Counted from the stretch's first letter, positions 44,506 through 54,751 are shown. The stretch is DNA of 64,000 nt from an uncultured Lachnospiraceae bacterium (GCA_947173495.1 CAMWFQ010000015.1:62001-126000); one strand, 5' to 3'. The notes: generated from the letters alone by a model not told the origin. Translations and numbers: made by a program.

Positions 44506-47052
44506 ATGAAAAGATGGAAGAGAATGCTGATTGCCTTCATGACAGCTGTTTTGGTGTCCGGGTGCGGGGCAGGCAGCGGAGAAGACGTTATTTCCTCAGC
44601 AAATGGAGCGGAAGCGAATGGAGACGTGAATGGGGAAGTTACCATTCGATTTGCCTGGTGGGGAAATAAGGACAGGGCAGAGAAAACGGTTCAGGCCGTG
44701 CGGCTGTTTGAAGAAAAAAATCCGGGAATCCATGTGAAGACCAGTTACTTTGACTTTGATTCCTATGGAGAAAATATGCGGATAGCTGCCAGCACAGGAA
44801 ATCTTCCGGATGTGTTTCAGGGATATGTGGGGGCGGATAACGATTATATTGCGGCAAACATGGTGGAATGCCTGGAACCGTATATTGAAAGCGGGCTGAT
44901 TCATATTGATGACATTTCAGAGCAGCTGCTTGACACAGGGAAGATAGAGGATAAGACGTACGGAATTTCTCTTGGCTGCAATGTAAAGTGTCTTGCGCTG
45001 GATGTGGAGGCATACAGGAAAGCAGGGCTTGCTGTTCCGGAAACAGGATATCCTTCCTGGGATGCATTGAAGGAAGACTTGCGTCAGCTTAAGCAGGTAA
45101 CCGGAAAATACGGTGCGGACGATTTGTTTGACAGAGGATTTATGCTCAGGTATTACATACGGCAGCAGGGAGAAAGCTTCTATTCGGACCGGCCGAACCA
45201 GATTGGGTTTTCGGAAAAAACCTATGAAGAGTTTTATACCATGCGGAAGAATTGGATACAGGAAGGGCTGATACCGCCTTATGAAGAATCCATGGACGGA
45301 GAATCCTTTGCCGATTCGCCCATGGTTTTGGGGCAGGCGGCAGTGCGCTCCTGCTATTCCAATCAGCTCTCAGAGCTTGTGGAGCTTTCCGGTAAACAGC
45401 TGAAATTGATTCTGCTGCCCGGACCGAATACGGAACTGGGAATGGATATCCGTCCGGGAGCGCATATCTGCATGTCATCCCGGTCGCAGCAAAAGGAAGC
45501 GGCGGCAAGGCTGATTGACTTTATGATTAATGATGTGGATGCGAACCGTATTCTGAATGCGGAAAGAGGGATACCGGCTTCGGAAAAGGTCAGGGAAGAG
45601 GTGGCGGCTGATTTTGACGAACTTCACCAGGAGATGCTTCGTATCGTGGCTTTGGCGGAAGACCACAGTTCCCCGGCAGACCCAATGGCTACATGGAACA
45701 CCTACGCTTTTGACGCATTTCTGGCGGAAGTGGAAGAGGAAGTTATGTTTGGGCAGATCAGCGAGAGACAGGCTTTCGAAAAAATAAAAAACTACGACAG
45801 CGTGGCGGATAAAGGAAGCATCGAGTATGCGGAAGCGTCTTACAGTTCTTTGGACAGCGAGGGCCGGGAGGGGGAGAATGCGGTCATTTTAGAGGTTTAT
45901 GCCTGGCAGGATGAAGAGGATAATGTGAAGGCGCTTGCCGAAAAATATATGGCGCAGAATGAAAATGTGGTCATCCACACCAACTTTGTTCCTGTATCGG
46001 AGTATGTCCAGAAGATGATGAGCCTGAGAAATGGAGCCGGACAGGCAGACTGTATTTTCTTCCCGACGCCTGCCGAGGGGAGCGTGTGGCAGAATAAGGG
46101 TCTGCTGAAAAGCCTGAGCAGCTGGCTGGAGGAAGAGGACATGGAGGAGAATTATGGAACCTGGTATCAGGAGGGGGAGGAGGAGAGCAGGCTTTATATG
46201 ATTCCCTACAGGATGAGCCGTTGGGCGGTTTATTATAATAAAGACCTGTTTGACCGCAGGGGAGTTCTTTACCCGGAAGAAGACTGGACATGGGAAGAAT
46301 ATGCGCAGACTGCCGTAAGGCTTACCAAGAGAGCAGGGGAGGATAAAAGCTACGGGTCTCTCAGCTTTGAGCCCACCAATATCTGGTGGCGTGTTCCGGC
46401 AAGGACTATGGGAGCTGGTGACCCCCTGAAAACGGAAGATTTGGATGCTTTCCGGAAAGCGGCAAAATGGTGCTACGAGCTGACCTATGAGCTGGGGGCG
46501 CAGATGCCTTATACGGAACAGGTTGGCAGGGCCGGGAACAGCTATGACGCAAATTTTCTGGAAGGAGATATCGGCATGTTTTTCAGCGGGGACTGGTCGG
46601 TGGCATCCTTAAATAAAATGATAGAGCAGGAGGGGCTTTCGATTCATTATGATATTGCGCCAATGCCTCACTGGGAAGGGGAAGAAGGCTGGGCAATCTC
46701 AGATGCGGCAGTGGTATCCATGATGGAGATGAGCAGATATCCGGAGGAGACATGGGACTTTATCCGTTTTGTAACAGGGGAAGAGGGTGCGGGCGTTCTG
46801 GCGCAAAGGGGCATTATTCCGGCCTATTGCCCGGATGAGATACGACAGCTCTATCTGTCTTCGGAGGAGTATCCGGAACATCGGGAGTATTTTTTTACAG
46901 AAGGGAAGATTTCCTGTACGCCGGTAAGCGGCCGTTATGTGGAAGCCATGGAGACTGTGAAGGAGGAAGTGGCGCATTATCTTTTGAAGGAACAGGATTT
47001 GGAGCAGACATTTAAAGTGATTGAAGAAGAATTGGAGCAGATTCGGCCATGA
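44506..47052 (+). CDS. Tandem fusion of two sugar-binding domains, lipoprotein
   Basis: An 848-residue lipoprotein (lipobox LVSGC, Cys20). It holds two complete family 1 solute-binding domains in one chain. The first (about residues 45-420) starts TIRFAWWGNKDRAEKT and carries AERGIPASEKVRE. The second (about 460-845) starts LEVYAWQDEEDNVKAL and carries LAQRGIIPAYCPDE. Each normal family member has only one such domain. No permease is adjacent; the stop overlaps the histidine kinase start by 4 bp (ATGA). It is probably the ligand-binding partner of that kinase rather than a transport component. ATG 44506 is preferred over 44500, which overlaps the ribosome site AGGGGAAGGA. Confidence 0.85.
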   Translation: MKRWKRMLIAFMTAVLVSGCGAGSGEDVISSANGAEANGDVNGEVTIRFAWWGNKDRAEKTVQAVRLFEEKNPGIHVKTSYFDFDSYGENMRIAASTGNLPDVFQGYVGADNDYIAANMVECLEPYIESGLIHIDDISEQLLDTGKIEDKTYGISLGCNVKCLALDVEAYRKAGLAVPETGYPSWDALKEDLRQLKQVTGKYGADDLFDRGFMLRYYIRQQGESFYSDRPNQIGFSEKTYEEFYTMRKNWIQEGLIPPYEESMDGESFADSPMVLGQAAVRSCYSNQLSELVELSGKQLKLILLPGPNTELGMDIRPGAHICMSSRSQQKEAAARLIDFMINDVDANRILNAERGIPASEKVREEVAADFDELHQEMLRIVALAEDHSSPADPMATWNTYAFDAFLAEVEEEVMFGQISERQAFEKIKNYDSVADKGSIEYAEASYSSLDSEGREGENAVILEVYAWQDEEDNVKALAEKYMAQNENVVIHTNFVPVSEYVQKMMSLRNGAGQADCIFFPTPAEGSVWQNKGLLKSLSSWLEEEDMEENYGTWYQEGEEESRLYMIPYRMSRWAVYYNKDLFDRRGVLYPEEDWTWEEYAQTAVRLTKRAGEDKSYGSLSFEPTNIWWRVPARTMGAGDPLKTEDLDAFRKAAKWCYELTYELGAQMPYTEQVGRAGNSYDANFLEGDIGMFFSGDWSVASLNKMIEQEGLSIHYDIAPMPHWEGEEGWAISDAAVVSMMEMSRYPEETWDFIRFVTGEEGAGVLAQRGIIPAYCPDEIRQLYLSSEEYPEHREYFFTEGKISCTPVSGRYVEAMETVKEEVAHYLLKEQDLEQTFKVIEEELEQIRP

Positions 47053-48803
47053 AGCGGAAAAAAACTCTGACAGGAAGGTTTTTGAAATATCTGCTTTCCA
47101 TTATCCTGCTATCGAATGTTCTTGTTTTTGCCTGTATTTACAATATTACAGGCAAAAATATGACAAGGCAGGCGCTGGACAGAAGCAGAAACCTGATGGA
47201 ATCAAATTTAAATATCATGGAACAGTATTTTCAGGGTATCGATAAGCTTGCCTGGTCTGTGATCTATAATAAGGATGTTATCCGGTTTATGAAAAGCAGG
47301 ACGGACAAAATATCGGATCTGGAGCTTTTGTACAGTGTAGAAAGCCTGTATTACAATTCCAGACCTGACCTCCGCCTTACTTTTTATAAGGAGAATCATT
47401 ACATGAACAGCTATTCGATTATGGAAGGGGAGCGGGCGGCTTCTGTCACGGATTATCGTTACACGGACTGGTATCAGGAGATTATCTGGGCGGATGAGGA
47501 TAAAGTCCTTTTGACAGATAACGGTGACAGGGATGATTCCGGCTTTATTTATTCCGTGGTCTACCGGATTGAGGATGTCTATGAGGATAAGACGGTGGGA
47601 TATTTAAAGGTAGATATGGATTTAAACGCGTTAAAGGAAAGATTTCTGCACAGCTACACCAATGTTGCAGGAGTAACTATTTCCGATGGAGAAGGGAATC
47701 TTCTGTTCTGGGAAGGGGAGGCTTTAAGTGCGCCGGACGAAATCTACCGCAAAGGGGAAATCCTTACCTATGAGACCGGAGAGTATATCATGTCCTGCAG
47801 CATTTCCGAGAGTACCGGGTGGAAGCTTTGCGTGGCCATGTCAAAGGATGAAATTTTTGCCGGACAGCGCACCATGGTCTGGATGCTGATTGGAATTCTT
47901 GTAGTGATCATATTCTTTACCATTTTGATATCGGGAAAGTGCTTTTCTATCATTACGGTGAACTTTAAGCGCCTGGTGGAAGGAATGGAGCTGGTAAAGA
48001 AGGGGAATCTGCATGCCCATGTGGAGGCGGACACGGCTGACGAAATCAGCGTCCTGATTCATGAGTTCAATGAAATGGTCGGACGGGTGGAAGAACTGGT
48101 GCAGACGGTGGAAGCAAAACAGATTCTTTTGAAGGAGGCGGAAATAAAGGCGCTCCAGCAGCAGATTAATCCGCATTTTATGAACAATATCATGGAGACC
48201 ATCATGGGGTTGGCCAGCGAGGGGATGGATGACGAAGTGATTCAGGTCAGCGAGTGCATGAGCGATATGCTCCGCTACAATACCAGATTTGAAAACAGCA
48301 CGACGCTGCGGGATGAGCTGGAACAGGTTAAAAATTATGTCAATGTGCTGAAGATACGGTTTGAGGGACGGTTTGAAGCATATTATGACGTGGATGAGGA
48401 ATGTATGTCCTGCTGCATGGTGAAATTTACCCTGCAGCCTTTGGTGGAAAATGCCATATCCCACGGCCTTTCAGAAGTAGAAAAGGGCGGAATGATACGT
48501 ATCCGTGTAAAAAAGGAGAAAGAGCAGATATCCATTATGATTTTTGATAACGGGGCGGGAATGCCCGAAGAAGTGAGAAGGGAGCTGGAACAGAGACTGA
48601 TTCAGACGGCGGAGAGGCCGCTTGAGTATATCGACCAATATAAAAGCCTTGGGATTTTAAATGTCCATCTGCGTCTGCGGATGTATTACGGGGAAGATTA
48701 TTCCATTGAATTGTTTTCACAAGAAGGAAAAGGAACCTGTTTTTCTATAAAAATTCCGTTTATAAAGGAAGGTGAAGCAAATGTACCGGATTCTGATAGT
48801 TGA
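47049..48803 (+). CDS. YesM-type sensor histidine kinase (second locus)
   Basis: A 584-residue kinase. TM helices lie at about residues 12-33 and 278-298 around an extracellular Cache-like domain. A HAMP linker, the phosphoacceptor box INPHFMNNIMETI (His376), NAISHG, DNGAGMPEE and the G2-like GILNVHLRLRMYYG follow. The His box deviates slightly from the usual NPHFLYNTL. It overlaps both neighbours, so binding protein, kinase and regulator are made together. Confidence 0.92.
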   Translation: MKRKKTLTGRFLKYLLSIILLSNVLVFACIYNITGKNMTRQALDRSRNLMESNLNIMEQYFQGIDKLAWSVIYNKDVIRFMKSRTDKISDLELLYSVESLYYNSRPDLRLTFYKENHYMNSYSIMEGERAASVTDYRYTDWYQEIIWADEDKVLLTDNGDRDDSGFIYSVVYRIEDVYEDKTVGYLKVDMDLNALKERFLHSYTNVAGVTISDGEGNLLFWEGEALSAPDEIYRKGEILTYETGEYIMSCSISESTGWKLCVAMSKDEIFAGQRTMVWMLIGILVVIIFFTILISGKCFSIITVNFKRLVEGMELVKKGNLHAHVEADTADEISVLIHEFNEMVGRVEELVQTVEAKQILLKEAEIKALQQQINPHFMNNIMETIMGLASEGMDDEVIQVSECMSDMLRYNTRFENSTTLRDELEQVKNYVNVLKIRFEGRFEAYYDVDEECMSCCMVKFTLQPLVENAISHGLSEVEKGGMIRIRVKKEKEQISIMIFDNGAGMPEEVRRELEQRLIQTAERPLEYIDQYKSLGILNVHLRLRMYYGEDYSIELFSQEGKGTCFSIKIPFIKEGEANVPDSDS

Positions 48804-50265
48804 TGATGAAAAATTTATCAGAAGAAGTATCTGTAACAGAATGCAGTGGGAACAGTTTGGCGTAGAAGTGGCCGGGGAAGCCGCAAACGGACAGGAGGCT
48901 CTTGAGCTGATCGGACAGTTACGTCCCCAGATTGTGCTGGTGGATATCCGCATGCCGGTGATGGACGGCATAGCATTTATCAGCGAGGCGAAGAGACGCT
49001 ATCCACAGATCTATTACATAATTATGAGCGCCTACAATGATTTTGAATATGCCAAAAAAGCGATTCAGCTTGGAGTGGAAGACTATATTTTAAAGCCGGT
49101 GAAAATTTCGGAGTTAGAAGCGGTGCTTGGAAGGATTGTCCATGAGCTGAATCAGAAGCGTCTGACCAGCCATTTGCTCAGAGCCGAAGCGGGCGGGCAG
49201 GAGCAGCCTTCCTTTTTAGGGGATCAGATAGAGGTTTTAGCCTTTTACGTGGATTGCGGGGAAGAAACCGGACGGCGCATGGAGGAGGCCATGCAGGAGG
49301 CGCTGGGGAAGACGGATGATAAGGTGATTCTTTATCATCTGGAAAATTATTCTATGGGCGATTGCTGTATTTTCCTGATAAATGGAAATCACCTGAAGGA
49401 GGAAATCGGCAGGAATCTGGTGGAAGCAGTCTGGGATTGTCTTGGGGATATAGAGGGAGTGGCAGCCTTAAGCGAGATTATGGAGAAAGACAGGCTGCGG
49501 CAGGCGGTCACATCCGGTATCCGTCTTTTGACACGCAAGCTGTTCTACCCGGAAAGAAAAATCCTGACAGTCAGGCAGAGAGCGGATGAAGTGAAGGATA
49601 AAAAGCACCGGCAGCAGCTCAGGGAGGAAATGAACTATCTGCACAGGCAGAATGTAACAGAGAGCGCTGCACAAATGGAAAACGGGCTTCTGCATGTTGT
49701 GGAACTGCTCGTAAACCGGGAGAACAGTATATGGACAGTTGAAAAATTTATTGCTGAGATTCTGATACTGCTTAAGAAGGTCAGCGAAGGAGCAGTGGAT
49801 GATGAGGATTATTTTATCCTTTACCATGGCGTGCAGGGAAGGGATTATCTTCTCCGCTATCAGACAGAGAAGGAATTGAAATGCCGTCTGGAAGAGGTTA
49901 TCCGTAATTGTTTCGGGATGATTTCGCAGCATGAGGATGAAGATGCCGTTACGTCAATCAGGCAGTATATCAGGGAAAATTATCAGTCGGATTTAAACGC
50001 GGCTCAGATTGCCCGGAAATTTTACTTAAATGCCAGCTATCTGTCCACTTTGTTTAAAGAGAAAACGGGGATGAATATGGGGGCATATATTGAAGGCGTG
50101 AGGATGGAGAAGGCGAAGGAATTTCTTAAGGATACAGAATGGCCGGTAACGGATATCGCAACGCGGTGCGGCTATTCGGATTCCAACTATTTTACGAAAG
50201 TATTCAAAAAGTATACCGGGGCCACGCCAAGACAGTTCAGGGAAAAGGACGGTTGCATTTCCTGA
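48781..50265 (+). CDS. YesN-type response regulator, AraC-like output (second locus)
   Basis: A 494-residue regulator with receiver Asp55 in LVDIRMPVMDG and Lys in LKPVK. The C-terminal AraC domain includes NLNAAQ-type helix 1 (AAQIARKFYLNASYLSTLFKEKTGMN) and CGYSDSNYFTKVFKKYTGATPRQFR. ATG 48781 is chosen because AAGGAAGG lies upstream; GTG 48772 overlaps that site. It overlaps the kinase by 23 bp. It is the best candidate to bind the matching direct repeats at 40512 and 50259. Confidence 0.92.
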   Translation: MYRILIVDDEKFIRRSICNRMQWEQFGVEVAGEAANGQEALELIGQLRPQIVLVDIRMPVMDGIAFISEAKRRYPQIYYIIMSAYNDFEYAKKAIQLGVEDYILKPVKISELEAVLGRIVHELNQKRLTSHLLRAEAGGQEQPSFLGDQIEVLAFYVDCGEETGRRMEEAMQEALGKTDDKVILYHLENYSMGDCCIFLINGNHLKEEIGRNLVEAVWDCLGDIEGVAALSEIMEKDRLRQAVTSGIRLLTRKLFYPERKILTVRQRADEVKDKKHRQQLREEMNYLHRQNVTESAAQMENGLLHVVELLVNRENSIWTVEKFIAEILILLKKVSEGAVDDEDYFILYHGVQGRDYLLRYQTEKELKCRLEEVIRNCFGMISQHEDEDAVTSIRQYIRENYQSDLNAAQIARKFYLNASYLSTLFKEKTGMNMGAYIEGVRMEKAKEFLKDTEWPVTDIATRCGYSDSNYFTKVFKKYTGATPRQFREKDGCIS

Positions 50266-50325
50266 AAATATTCCCCCTTTTTTCCTGAAATATTTCTATT
50301 TCCGAAAAAAGCGAGGTGGTAAGCT
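50259..50325 (+). promoter_or_regulatory. Direct repeats and promoter before GH51 copy B
   Basis: TTCCTGAAAATATTCC (50259-50274) and TTCCTGAAATATTTC (50282-50296) are direct repeats 23 bp apart. The first overlaps the stop region of the regulator gene. The second half-site with its downstream TATTTCC closely matches the one at 40534. A weak -10 TAAGCT (50320-50325) sits at the same relative distance as in the ABC promoter. Confidence 0.5.
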
Positions 50326-50364
50326 TACGGGAGTATGAAAGGCGCAGAAAGAAGGAGAAAAGAA

Positions 50365-51885
50365 ATGGTGAAAATGGTAATTAACCCGGCCCGCAGAACG
50401 GGGCACATCTGTCCGGAGGTGCAGGGACACTTTGCGGAGCATCTGGGCAGATGTATTTATAACGGAATTTATGTGGGGGAGAAGTCGCATATTCCCAATG
50501 TGAACGGGATGCGCAGCGACGTGGTGGAGGCGCTGAAGGAAATTCATGTTCCTGTGCTGCGCTGGCCAGGCGGATGCTTTGCGGATGAGTATCACTGGAA
50601 GGACGGGATCGGACCTAAGGAAAAGAGAAAAAGAACCATCAACACCCACTGGGGCGGCGAGGTGGAGGATAACAGTTTCGGAACCCACGAGTTCATGGAG
50701 CTATGCAGGCAGCTTGGCTGCAAAACCTATATCAACGGCAATCTGGGGAGCGGCACCATAGAGGAGATGGCACAGTGGGTAGAGTACATGACCTTTGAAG
50801 GGCATTCTTCCATGGCTGACCTTCGAAGAGAGAACGGCAGGCAGGAGCCGTGGAATGTGGATTACTTCGGCATCGGCAATGAGAACTGGGGCTGCGGCGG
50901 AAACATGAGGCCCGAATATTACGGCGATCTGTACCGGCAGTGCCAGACCTTTATCCGCAGCTACCGGCGGTCACATCCGGTGCGGAAGATTGCCTGCGGG
51001 GCCAATGGGGAAGATTATCAGTGGACGGAAAAGGTGCTGGAGACGGCCTTTGACCACGGTTACGGTTATATGAACGGATTATCCCTGCACTTTTATACGG
51101 TTCCCTCCGGAAAGTGGGGAAGAAGGGGATTTGCCCTTGATTTTACGGAGCAGCAGTATTATCAGACATTGAGGGAAGCTCTGAAAATGGAGGAACTGAT
51201 TCTTGGCCATGGGGCAATCATGGACCGCTATGACCCGGAGAAGAAGATTGGGATGATTGTCGACGAGTGGGGAACCTGGTTTGAGGCAGAGCCCGGCACC
51301 AACCCGGGATTTTTGTTTCAGCAGAATACCATGCGCGACGCACTGGTTGCCGGAATTCATTTAAATATTTTCAATAAGCACTGCGACCGGGTAAAAATGG
51401 CCAACCTTGCCCAGGTGGTGAATGTGCTTCAGGCAGTCATCCTTACAGAAGGGGAGAGGATGCTGAAGACGCCTACCTGGTATGTGTTCCATATGTACCG
51501 GTATCATCAGGACGGAGAGCTTCTGGAATCCTTTCTGGAAACCGGGGAGACCGGCATGGAGGACTGCAGAATACCGGATATGACAGAGTCGGTTTCGGAA
51601 GACAGAGAAGGAAAGATACAGATCACCATAACCAACGCTTCTCTATCTGAAAGTAAGGCGGTGGAAGCGGCGCTTACAGGCAGAAGGGTCAAAGCGGTAA
51701 AGGGCACGGCGCTTGCGGCGGATATGGGCGGCCACAATACCTTTGACGAACCGGAGCGGGTAAAAGAAAGGGAATATCAGGCTGACAGGATTGCGGGGGA
51801 AGAGGGAAAGATATTTTTCACGGTTCCGCCATGCAGTGTCCTGCACCTGGAGGTGGAGACGGAAAGCACCACAGACAAAGAATGA
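50365..51885 (+). CDS. GH51 alpha-L-arabinofuranosidase (copy B)
   Basis: A 506-residue GH51 enzyme, a close paralogue of the one at 20960. Acid/base Glu173 is in [10 protein letters not shown] and nucleophile Glu301 is in [10 protein letters not shown]. There is no signal peptide. ATG 50365 is chosen from AGAAGGAG 7 bp upstream; the ATG at 50335 has none. GH28 follows with 47 bp spacing. It removes terminal arabinofuranose from the imported glycan of the second locus. Confidence 0.93.
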   Translation: MVKMVINPARRTGHICPEVQGHFAEHLGRCIYNGIYVGEKSHIPNVNGMRSDVVEALKEIHVPVLRWPGGCFADEYHWKDGIGPKEKRKRTINTHWGGEVEDNSFGTHEFMELCRQLGCKTYINGNLGSGTIEEMAQWVEYMTFEGHSSMADLRRENGRQEPWNVDYFGIGNENWGCGGNMRPEYYGDLYRQCQTFIRSYRRSHPVRKIACGANGEDYQWTEKVLETAFDHGYGYMNGLSLHFYTVPSGKWGRRGFALDFTEQQYYQTLREALKMEELILGHGAIMDRYDPEKKIGMIVDEWGTWFEAEPGTNPGFLFQQNTMRDALVAGIHLNIFNKHCDRVKMANLAQVVNVLQAVILTEGERMLKTPTWYVFHMYRYHQDGELLESFLETGETGMEDCRIPDMTESVSEDREGKIQITITNASLSESKAVEAALTGRRVKAVKGTALAADMGGHNTFDEPERVKEREYQADRIAGEEGKIFFTVPPCSVLHLEVETESTTDKE

Positions 51886-51932
51886 AAAACAGGACTGCGA
51901 GGCTTGGCCTGCGTCAGGAAGGAGTATCGGAA

Positions 51933-53417
51933 ATGGAGTATATCGTAACAGAAGATTCACTCACGGTGTATTGGGAACGGACGAAGGAGATGGCGACAGG
52001 AGAATCATTCCGGGTGTTTCTGGATGGGAAGGAAGCGGCCCGCACGGAGAAAACCCACTGTACACTGTCAGGGCTGTTTCCGGAACAGGTCTATACGGTC
52101 AGGGCGGCAGGCGCTTTCTGGGAATCGGAAGAGCTGTCTGTCAGGACGCTGAAAAAGAAACGGCGGATTGACATTACGAAACATCCTTATGAGGCTGTGG
52201 GGGATGGGGAGAAGATAAATACGGAAAGCATCCAGAAGGCTATTGACGACTGTGGAGAAGGGGAGGCGGTTTATATTCCCGAGGGAATTTTTATGACGGG
52301 AGCCCTGCGGCTTCACAGCGATATGGAGCTGTATCTGGAAAAAGGAGCCGTTCTGCAGGGTATGGCGGAGGTGTCCGACTATCAGCCTAAGATTAAAAGC
52401 AGGTTTGAGGGAATCGAGATGGACTGCTACAGCAGTGTGCTGAACCTGGGCTTTTTGGATGCAGGGGAAGACTTTGGCTGTAAAAATGTAGTGATCCGGG
52501 GGCATGGAACTGTTGCCAGCGGCGGGCAGCTGTTGGCGCAGCGGGTGATTGCGGCGGAAAGCGCAGAGCTGGCAAAAGAACTGGAGCAGCATCCGGAGCT
52601 TGTGGCAGAGTGTGAGAAGCCGGAAACTATTCCGGGCAGGGTGCGCCCAAGGCTGGTGAACATCAGCCGATGTGAGAACATTTTGCTGGAAGGTATCACG
52701 TTTCAGAACGGGGCAAGCTGGAATGTCCACATGATTTATTCCAGGCATATTATCACCCATGACTGTACTTTCATTTCCCAGGAGGTGTGGAACGGGGACG
52801 GGTGGGATCCGGATTCCTCCGAAGATTGTACCATTTTCGACTGCCGGTTCTTTACGGGCGATGATGGGATTGCGGTAAAGTCGGGAAAAAATCCGGAAGG
52901 AAACAGAATCGCCGTACCCTGCCGGAAAATCCGGATTTTTGACTGTAAATCCGCTTTCGGACATGGAATTACCATTGGAAGCGAGATGTCCGGCGGCGTG
53001 GAGGACGTGGCCATCTGGGATTGTGACCTTAGCCGGTCGATCTACGGGATGGAGATCAAGGGAACCTGGAAGCGGGGCGGCTATGTGAAAGATATCCGCA
53101 TGGACAACTGTGTGATCCCAAGACTGCTGTTCCATGAAGTGGATTACAACAATGACGGAGAACCGGCGGAAGATATACCGTTCTTTTCGGACTGTGAGTT
53201 TAACCGGCTGCATATCCTTGGCGAATACTACAGCAGACAGAGGGAGTGGACGCCCTGCGATGCCATAGAATTGTGTGGGTTTGACAGTCCGGGGCATGAG
53301 GTGTCAAATATCCGTTTGAAGGACGTGGTGATCGGGCGGGAAGGGAGCGGAGCAAAAAGATCTCTGACCTTAAACAGATGCAAGGGGATCTGCATTGAGA
53401 ATCTGACGGTATTGTAG
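51933..53417 (+). CDS. GH28 polygalacturonase-type glycosidase
   Basis: A 494-residue protein. A short N-terminal fibronectin-III-like domain (about 1-75) precedes a right-handed beta-helix. GH28 motifs occur in order: NGDGWDPDSS (about 287), TGDDGIAVKSG (about 308), FGHGITIGSE (about 341), and MEIKGT in place of the usual RIK. The catalytic Asp triad and His are present. GH28 enzymes cut galacturonic acid or rhamnogalacturonan linkages; many bacterial ones with an FN3 domain are exo-acting. AGGAAGGAG precedes ATG 51933. There is no signal peptide, so it acts on imported oligosaccharide. Confidence 0.9.
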   Translation: MEYIVTEDSLTVYWERTKEMATGESFRVFLDGKEAARTEKTHCTLSGLFPEQVYTVRAAGAFWESEELSVRTLKKKRRIDITKHPYEAVGDGEKINTESIQKAIDDCGEGEAVYIPEGIFMTGALRLHSDMELYLEKGAVLQGMAEVSDYQPKIKSRFEGIEMDCYSSVLNLGFLDAGEDFGCKNVVIRGHGTVASGGQLLAQRVIAAESAELAKELEQHPELVAECEKPETIPGRVRPRLVNISRCENILLEGITFQNGASWNVHMIYSRHIITHDCTFISQEVWNGDGWDPDSSEDCTIFDCRFFTGDDGIAVKSGKNPEGNRIAVPCRKIRIFDCKSAFGHGITIGSEMSGGVEDVAIWDCDLSRSIYGMEIKGTWKRGGYVKDIRMDNCVIPRLLFHEVDYNNDGEPAEDIPFFSDCEFNRLHILGEYYSRQREWTPCDAIELCGFDSPGHEVSNIRLKDVVIGREGSGAKRSLTLNRCKGICIENLTVL

Positions 53418-53463
53418 GCATGGCATGAGGAAAATGCTGAAATGAGGATAAGGAGAAGCGGTG

Positions 53464-54720
53464 ATGAAGAAAATGATCTATAACGGAATCCCCTGGTATG
53501 ACCAGAACGGGAACCCGGTAAACGCCCACGGGGCATGTATCCTTCAGGAAGGGGAAAGGTATTATCTGTTCGGCGAATACAAGACGGATGATGTCAATCA
53601 GTACAGGGGCTTTTCCTGCTACTCGACGGAAAATTTTACGGACTGGAAATTCGAGGGGCTTGCCCTGCCGCCCCTGAAAAAAGGGCTGCTCGGGCCGGGC
53701 AGGATCGGGGAGCGGGTCAAAGTCCTGAAAAGTAAGCGGACGGGCAGATACAGTATGCTGATGCACACGGATGACGAAAGATACTGTGATCCCTGTATCG
53801 GACTTGCGGTGGGGGAGCGTTTGGATCAGGAGTTTTCGTTTCAGGGCCCGCTTCTTTTTGAAGGAGAGCCCATCCGGTTTTGGGATATGGGAACTTTCGT
53901 GGATGAGGACGGCACCGCTTATCTTCTGACCCACGAGGGGAATATCTACCGGCTGGACGAGTTGTGTACCGGGGCGGTGGAGCTGGTGGCCAGGAATATC
54001 GCTCCGGGCGGGGAATCCCCGGCCATGTTCAAAAAGGACGGGATATACTACCTGATGCTTTCCAATAAGACAAGCTGGGAGCGGAACGACAATTATTATT
54101 TTACGGCGGACGACCTGCACGGACCATGGACGTACAGGGGGTTGTTCTGCCCGGAGGGGAGCCTGACGTACAATACCCAGTGCTCTTTTGTGTTCCGGTA
54201 TGAGAGAGGAAATGAGAGTATACCTGTTTATGTGGGAGACCGCTGGTCCTTTCCCAGGCAGGCATCTGCGGCCACATTGGTGCTTCTGCCGATAGAGGCA
54301 GAAAAAAGCGGGATGAAGATCTCAGAGTATCTGCCCGTGTGGTCGCCAGATACGCTGGAGGGAGAGAAACTTGTGCCGGAGCATTCGCTGGACTTTCGCT
54401 CCAATGTCCGGAATGAGGAAACAAGCGTCCGTTTTCAGGGTAGCCGGATTACTCTTTTTGGAAACACGGACTGTCACGGAGGATACGGGAATATCTGTAT
54501 TTATGATGAAAAGGGGGCCTGCGTGCATAAAACCAGCATTGATTTCTACAGCGGTGTCCCGGAAGGCGGGATGCGGTACCGCTCCCCGCTTCTGGCACAG
54601 GGAACCTACAGGGTGAGGATTGCGGTAGCGGGAGAAAACAGCGTGTGTGCTACCAAGAGCGGAAAGCGGTACGGGAGCGACGATTACTATATCCATATCA
54701 CGGGCTGGACGGCCGAGTGA
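53464..54720 (+). CDS. GH43-like five-bladed propeller glycosidase (copy B)
   Basis: A 418-residue paralogue of the enzyme at 19424, very similar across its whole length. It has IYNGIPWYDQNGNPVNAHGAC, RFWDMGTF and GGESPAM (probable general acid), and the same C-terminal beta-sandwich ending in YGSDDYYIHITGW. ATG 53464 follows AAGGAG. It closes the GH51-GH28-GH43 enzyme operon; a convergent terminator lies directly after the stop. Both glycan loci thus carry a GH51 plus this enzyme, suggesting a shared arabinose-capped structure. Confidence 0.82.
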   Translation: MKKMIYNGIPWYDQNGNPVNAHGACILQEGERYYLFGEYKTDDVNQYRGFSCYSTENFTDWKFEGLALPPLKKGLLGPGRIGERVKVLKSKRTGRYSMLMHTDDERYCDPCIGLAVGERLDQEFSFQGPLLFEGEPIRFWDMGTFVDEDGTAYLLTHEGNIYRLDELCTGAVELVARNIAPGGESPAMFKKDGIYYLMLSNKTSWERNDNYYFTADDLHGPWTYRGLFCPEGSLTYNTQCSFVFRYERGNESIPVYVGDRWSFPRQASAATLVLLPIEAEKSGMKISEYLPVWSPDTLEGEKLVPEHSLDFRSNVRNEETSVRFQGSRITLFGNTDCHGGYGNICIYDEKGACVHKTSIDFYSGVPEGGMRYRSPLLAQGTYRVRIAVAGENSVCATKSGKRYGSDDYYIHITGWTAE

Positions 54721-54751
54721 GAAAGGGCTGCAGTTTATTTGCAGCCCTTTC
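54721..54751. terminator. Bidirectional terminator between convergent operons
   Basis: GAAAGGGCTGCA (54721-54732) and TGCAGCCCTTTC (54740-54751) form a perfect 12 bp stem with a 7-base loop, starting right after the GH43 stop. Its right arm codes for the last residues of the minus-strand regulator. Confidence 0.8.

Noticed and set aside
52068-53297. A 409-codon minus-strand open frame opposite the GH28 gene
   Set aside because: GH28 motifs are on the plus strand in order; the opposite frame shows no domain or ribosome site.
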